From positions 1-49,390 of the forward strand of contig CANCOY010000009.1 in the NCBI GenBank assembly GCA_947379865.1: a stretch of DNA of 49,390 nucleotides, written 5' to 3'. Positions 47,762-49,390 of the stretch are shown here, in pieces. The stretch is from Acetobacteraceae bacterium. Lineage in GTDB: Bacteria; Pseudomonadota; Alphaproteobacteria; Zavarziniales; Zavarziniaceae. Numbering within the stretch: position 1 is the stretch's first letter; every line of letters begins with the position of its first letter. The notes under the pieces were generated by a model that was not told the origin of the DNA, did no database searches, and worked only from the letters and a program-made list of their open reading frames with translations. The position numbers and the translations under genes were made by a program.

Positions 47762-49390
47762 TTGCGTCCTATCAGGGCTGCGACGTTTTTCTTGTAGATG
47801 TCAGCACTGTGGCGGCTAAGGGCTTGCAACCGTGCAGCAGCGGCCATGGCGTCCACTTCCTCAGCCGACATGCCAGACACGCGGTCTAGGGCCGCAGAGA
47901 AACCAGCGACACTCTCTTGGGTACTTGTGCCGTGGCTGACCAGAATGACGGCGTTTTCATCGAAGGTGTCGCGCAAGCCACCAACATCGGCGAGCACCAT
48001 GGGGATCGCCTGCTGGCTCATCTCCAGGACGACATTTGGCATGCCTTCAAACAGGGAGGTGAACAGGAACCCGTCATGATCGGCAAAATCGGCCTTCACC
48101 ACATTCGCCAGCTGCCCACGCATGGTGATGTTGGGCAAATCAAGACCGACGCTTTGCATGTCAGCAGACAAGGGTCCAAAAACGTCGAAGTGATCAGTTG
48201 GCCGGGCCCTGGCAAGCGCTGCCAGCAACGCGGTTCCCTTGAACGGCTCGATACGCGAGACCCAGGCCCAACGCAGCGGTTTGGCGGCTGCTTTAGAGCG
48301 GGCGCGTCTTGCCGCCAACCGTGCCGTGAACACGGCGTCCTCAAGCGCGGGGAGACGTGGGGGAAGAGTGATGATTCCAGGGCCTGGAATTTCGCCATGC
48401 AGGCTGCGCAGCGTCCGGGCCATTGGCTCGTTGTCCGTTATGGCTGTGGCAAATGGCAGTGTTCGCCGGGGGAAGTAAGCTCCATAGGGCGCACCAATGG
48501 CTTTTGGTGAAATGCTGAAATAGAAGCAGGCGATACAGGCGAACTGAGAGAGGCAACGCCCAAATCGGGCCACGGCCTCCAGCCCGATAAAACTGTTGCA
48601 AATGAACAGATGCTGCGGCCGGAGAACATTCAGGAAGCGCGCAAGCGTCTCAGGTCTTTGGTAGCCGTGATTATTGCAAAACTCTCTCCAGAACATGATC
48701 TGCGCCTGCCCTATCGGGGCAAGAATGGCGAGATCACGCCAGCCCTTTGCCTCATCCTCCGTCTGATCCGTGACGAGCACGACCACCGGCCCCAGCCTGG
48801 CACTCACAAAGCAGTCAACAAGATCTGAGATGTACTTCTCCGCGCCACCTGTAACCAGATGAGGAACCACGAAAACAGCGGATGGCCCTTCCGGCGCTGC
48901 AGCCAGCACGGCATGTGGGTCGATCCCGTGGCGAACTAAGAGGTCTGTGGCATCGAATCGGCGCAAGTTCGGGATCGCATCCGCACCAGGGGCAAACACC
49001 GCTGTATCATGTCGGCCCTGTGACAGGATCTGCCGAAGGATGGATTCTGGATAGGGCAAAGCCACCCGGGCGGCGACCGGTTCGCCTTGCCACATAAACT
49101 GGCGCCAAGCAGACCCGTTCGTCACCTTTGCCTGACGCCCACGCCGCACGTCTATGCCTGGAAAAGTACGTCCTTCCCCAAGCCCGTGTTCGAACCAATG
49201 CTGCAATCCATCAAGCCTTGCCGCTGCGACATCAGGATTTGCCTTAGTGTCGGTTCGGAAAGAACTTGAGTCGCGAGAATCAGTTGTGATGAGCTTGATA
49301 GCACCGATTCGCGAGGTGCTGCATGTGGACCGCCGAGAACCGTTCCCGCTATGAGCGGCGTGGGCTGCGTTACCCAACTGATCTGACCGA
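47758..49390 (-). CDS. Glycosyltransferase family 4-like protein (5-prime partial)
   Basis: The frame is open to the right edge and at least 540 codons are visible; the first in-window start candidate is TTG 49377, so the true start may lie outside. The C-terminal 370 residues have a GT-B fold: SAVFVVPHLVTGGAEKYISDLVDCF begins the acceptor domain. The donor domain has WAWVSRIEPFKGTALLAALARARP and FTSLFEGMPNVVLEMSQQAIPMVLADVGGLRDTF, the E-x7-E region of GT4. About 160 residues precede the GT-B part (with RTFPGIDVRRGRQAKVTNGSAWRQFMWQGEPVAARVALPYPESI). They do not look like a known domain to me and may belong to a larger multidomain transferase. It overlaps the GT2 gene by four bases. Confidence 0.85.
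   Translation of the reverse strand, partial: RSDQLGNAAHAAHSGNGSRRSTCSTSRIGAIKLITTDSRDSSSFRTDTKANPDVAAARLDGLQHWFEHGLGEGRTFPGIDVRRGRQAKVTNGSAWRQFMWQGEPVAARVALPYPESILRQILSQGRHDTAVFAPGADAIPNLRRFDATDLLVRHGIDPHAVLAAAPEGPSAVFVVPHLVTGGAEKYISDLVDCFVSARLGPVVVLVTDQTEDEAKGWRDLAILAPIGQAQIMFWREFCNNHGYQRPETLARFLNVLRPQHLFICNSFIGLEAVARFGRCLSQFACIACFYFSISPKAIGAPYGAYFPRRTLPFATAITDNEPMARTLRSLHGEIPGPGIITLPPRLPALEDAVFTARLAARRARSKAAAKPLRWAWVSRIEPFKGTALLAALARARPTDHFDVFGPLSADMQSVGLDLPNITMRGQLANVVKADFADHDGFLFTSLFEGMPNVVLEMSQQAIPMVLADVGGLRDTFDENAVILVSHGTSTQESVAGFSAALDRVSGMSAEEVDAMAAAARLQALSRHSADIYKKNVAALIGRK

Overview
The window is GC-rich by eye (not computed), densely coded, and has no tRNA, rRNA, CRISPR array, insertion sequence or prophage that I can see. 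The gene content suggests a free-living, metabolically versatile alphaproteobacterium. Evidence for this is the large GltB with its partner GltD, an Xsc-type sulfoacetaldehyde acetyltransferase, a cobalamin-binding regulator resembling AerR/PpaA, methylmalonyl-CoA epimerase, and many oxidative accessory enzymes (P450, Baeyer-Villiger monooxygenase, PhyH dioxygenase, acyl-CoA-dehydrogenase-fold monooxygenase). I cannot name the genus.

Layout. 1-2631 (minus): lipoprotein adaptor plus the N-terminal two-fifths or so of an RND pump that runs off the left edge, with a recognisable promoter. 2748-10541 (minus): gltB-gltD-ycgN-like-nhaA, tightly packed. 10814-16253 (minus): cytochrome P450, EF-hand lipoprotein, PaaK/CapK-like adenylate-forming enzyme, DUF1254 protein and methylmalonyl-CoA epimerase. 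16453-23993: a mixed-strand block with a FemAB-like acyltransferase, amidohydrolase, PhyH dioxygenase, DUF4197 protein, SDR, flavin monooxygenase-like protein, SMP-30 lactonase and a membrane protein of unknown role. 24131-29680 (minus): xsc, mgtA and the B12-binding regulator. 29897-32119 (minus): ahpC-ahpF. 32374-37397 (plus): amidohydrolase, GPH-family transporter and Baeyer-Villiger monooxygenase, a likely uptake-and-degradation unit. 37584-38224 (plus): vapBC toxin-antitoxin pair. 38326-43098 (plus): a second, complete RND adaptor/pump pair and a MAPEG protein. 43143-45819 (minus): homocysteine-methyltransferase-like protein, SDR reductase and nitroreductase. 45909-49390 (minus): a surface-glycan segment (sugar epimerase, GT2, GT4) running off the right edge.

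How the genes fit together. The core functions are ammonium assimilation (GltBD), sodium/proton and magnesium homeostasis, peroxide defence (AhpCF) and two tripartite-type efflux pumps without a local outer-membrane channel. Around them are enzymes typical of the degradation of ketones, lactones, fatty acyls or organosulfonates. The clearest candidate for an undescribed pathway is 32374-37397, where the first two genes overlap by a GTGA junction and a Baeyer-Villiger monooxygenase follows 99 bases on. The oxygenase/lactonase block at 17489-23210 is a second candidate.

Non-coding signals are unusually clean. There are GC-rich hairpins at all three convergent ends examined (18504-18529, 21133-21154, 43110-43131), a perfect 24-base palindrome upstream of mgtA, a 12-base-pair hairpin between ahpC and ahpF, and a 13-base tandem duplication covering a stop codon. 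No gene-free stretch exceeds about 275 bases; the longest is upstream of gltB.
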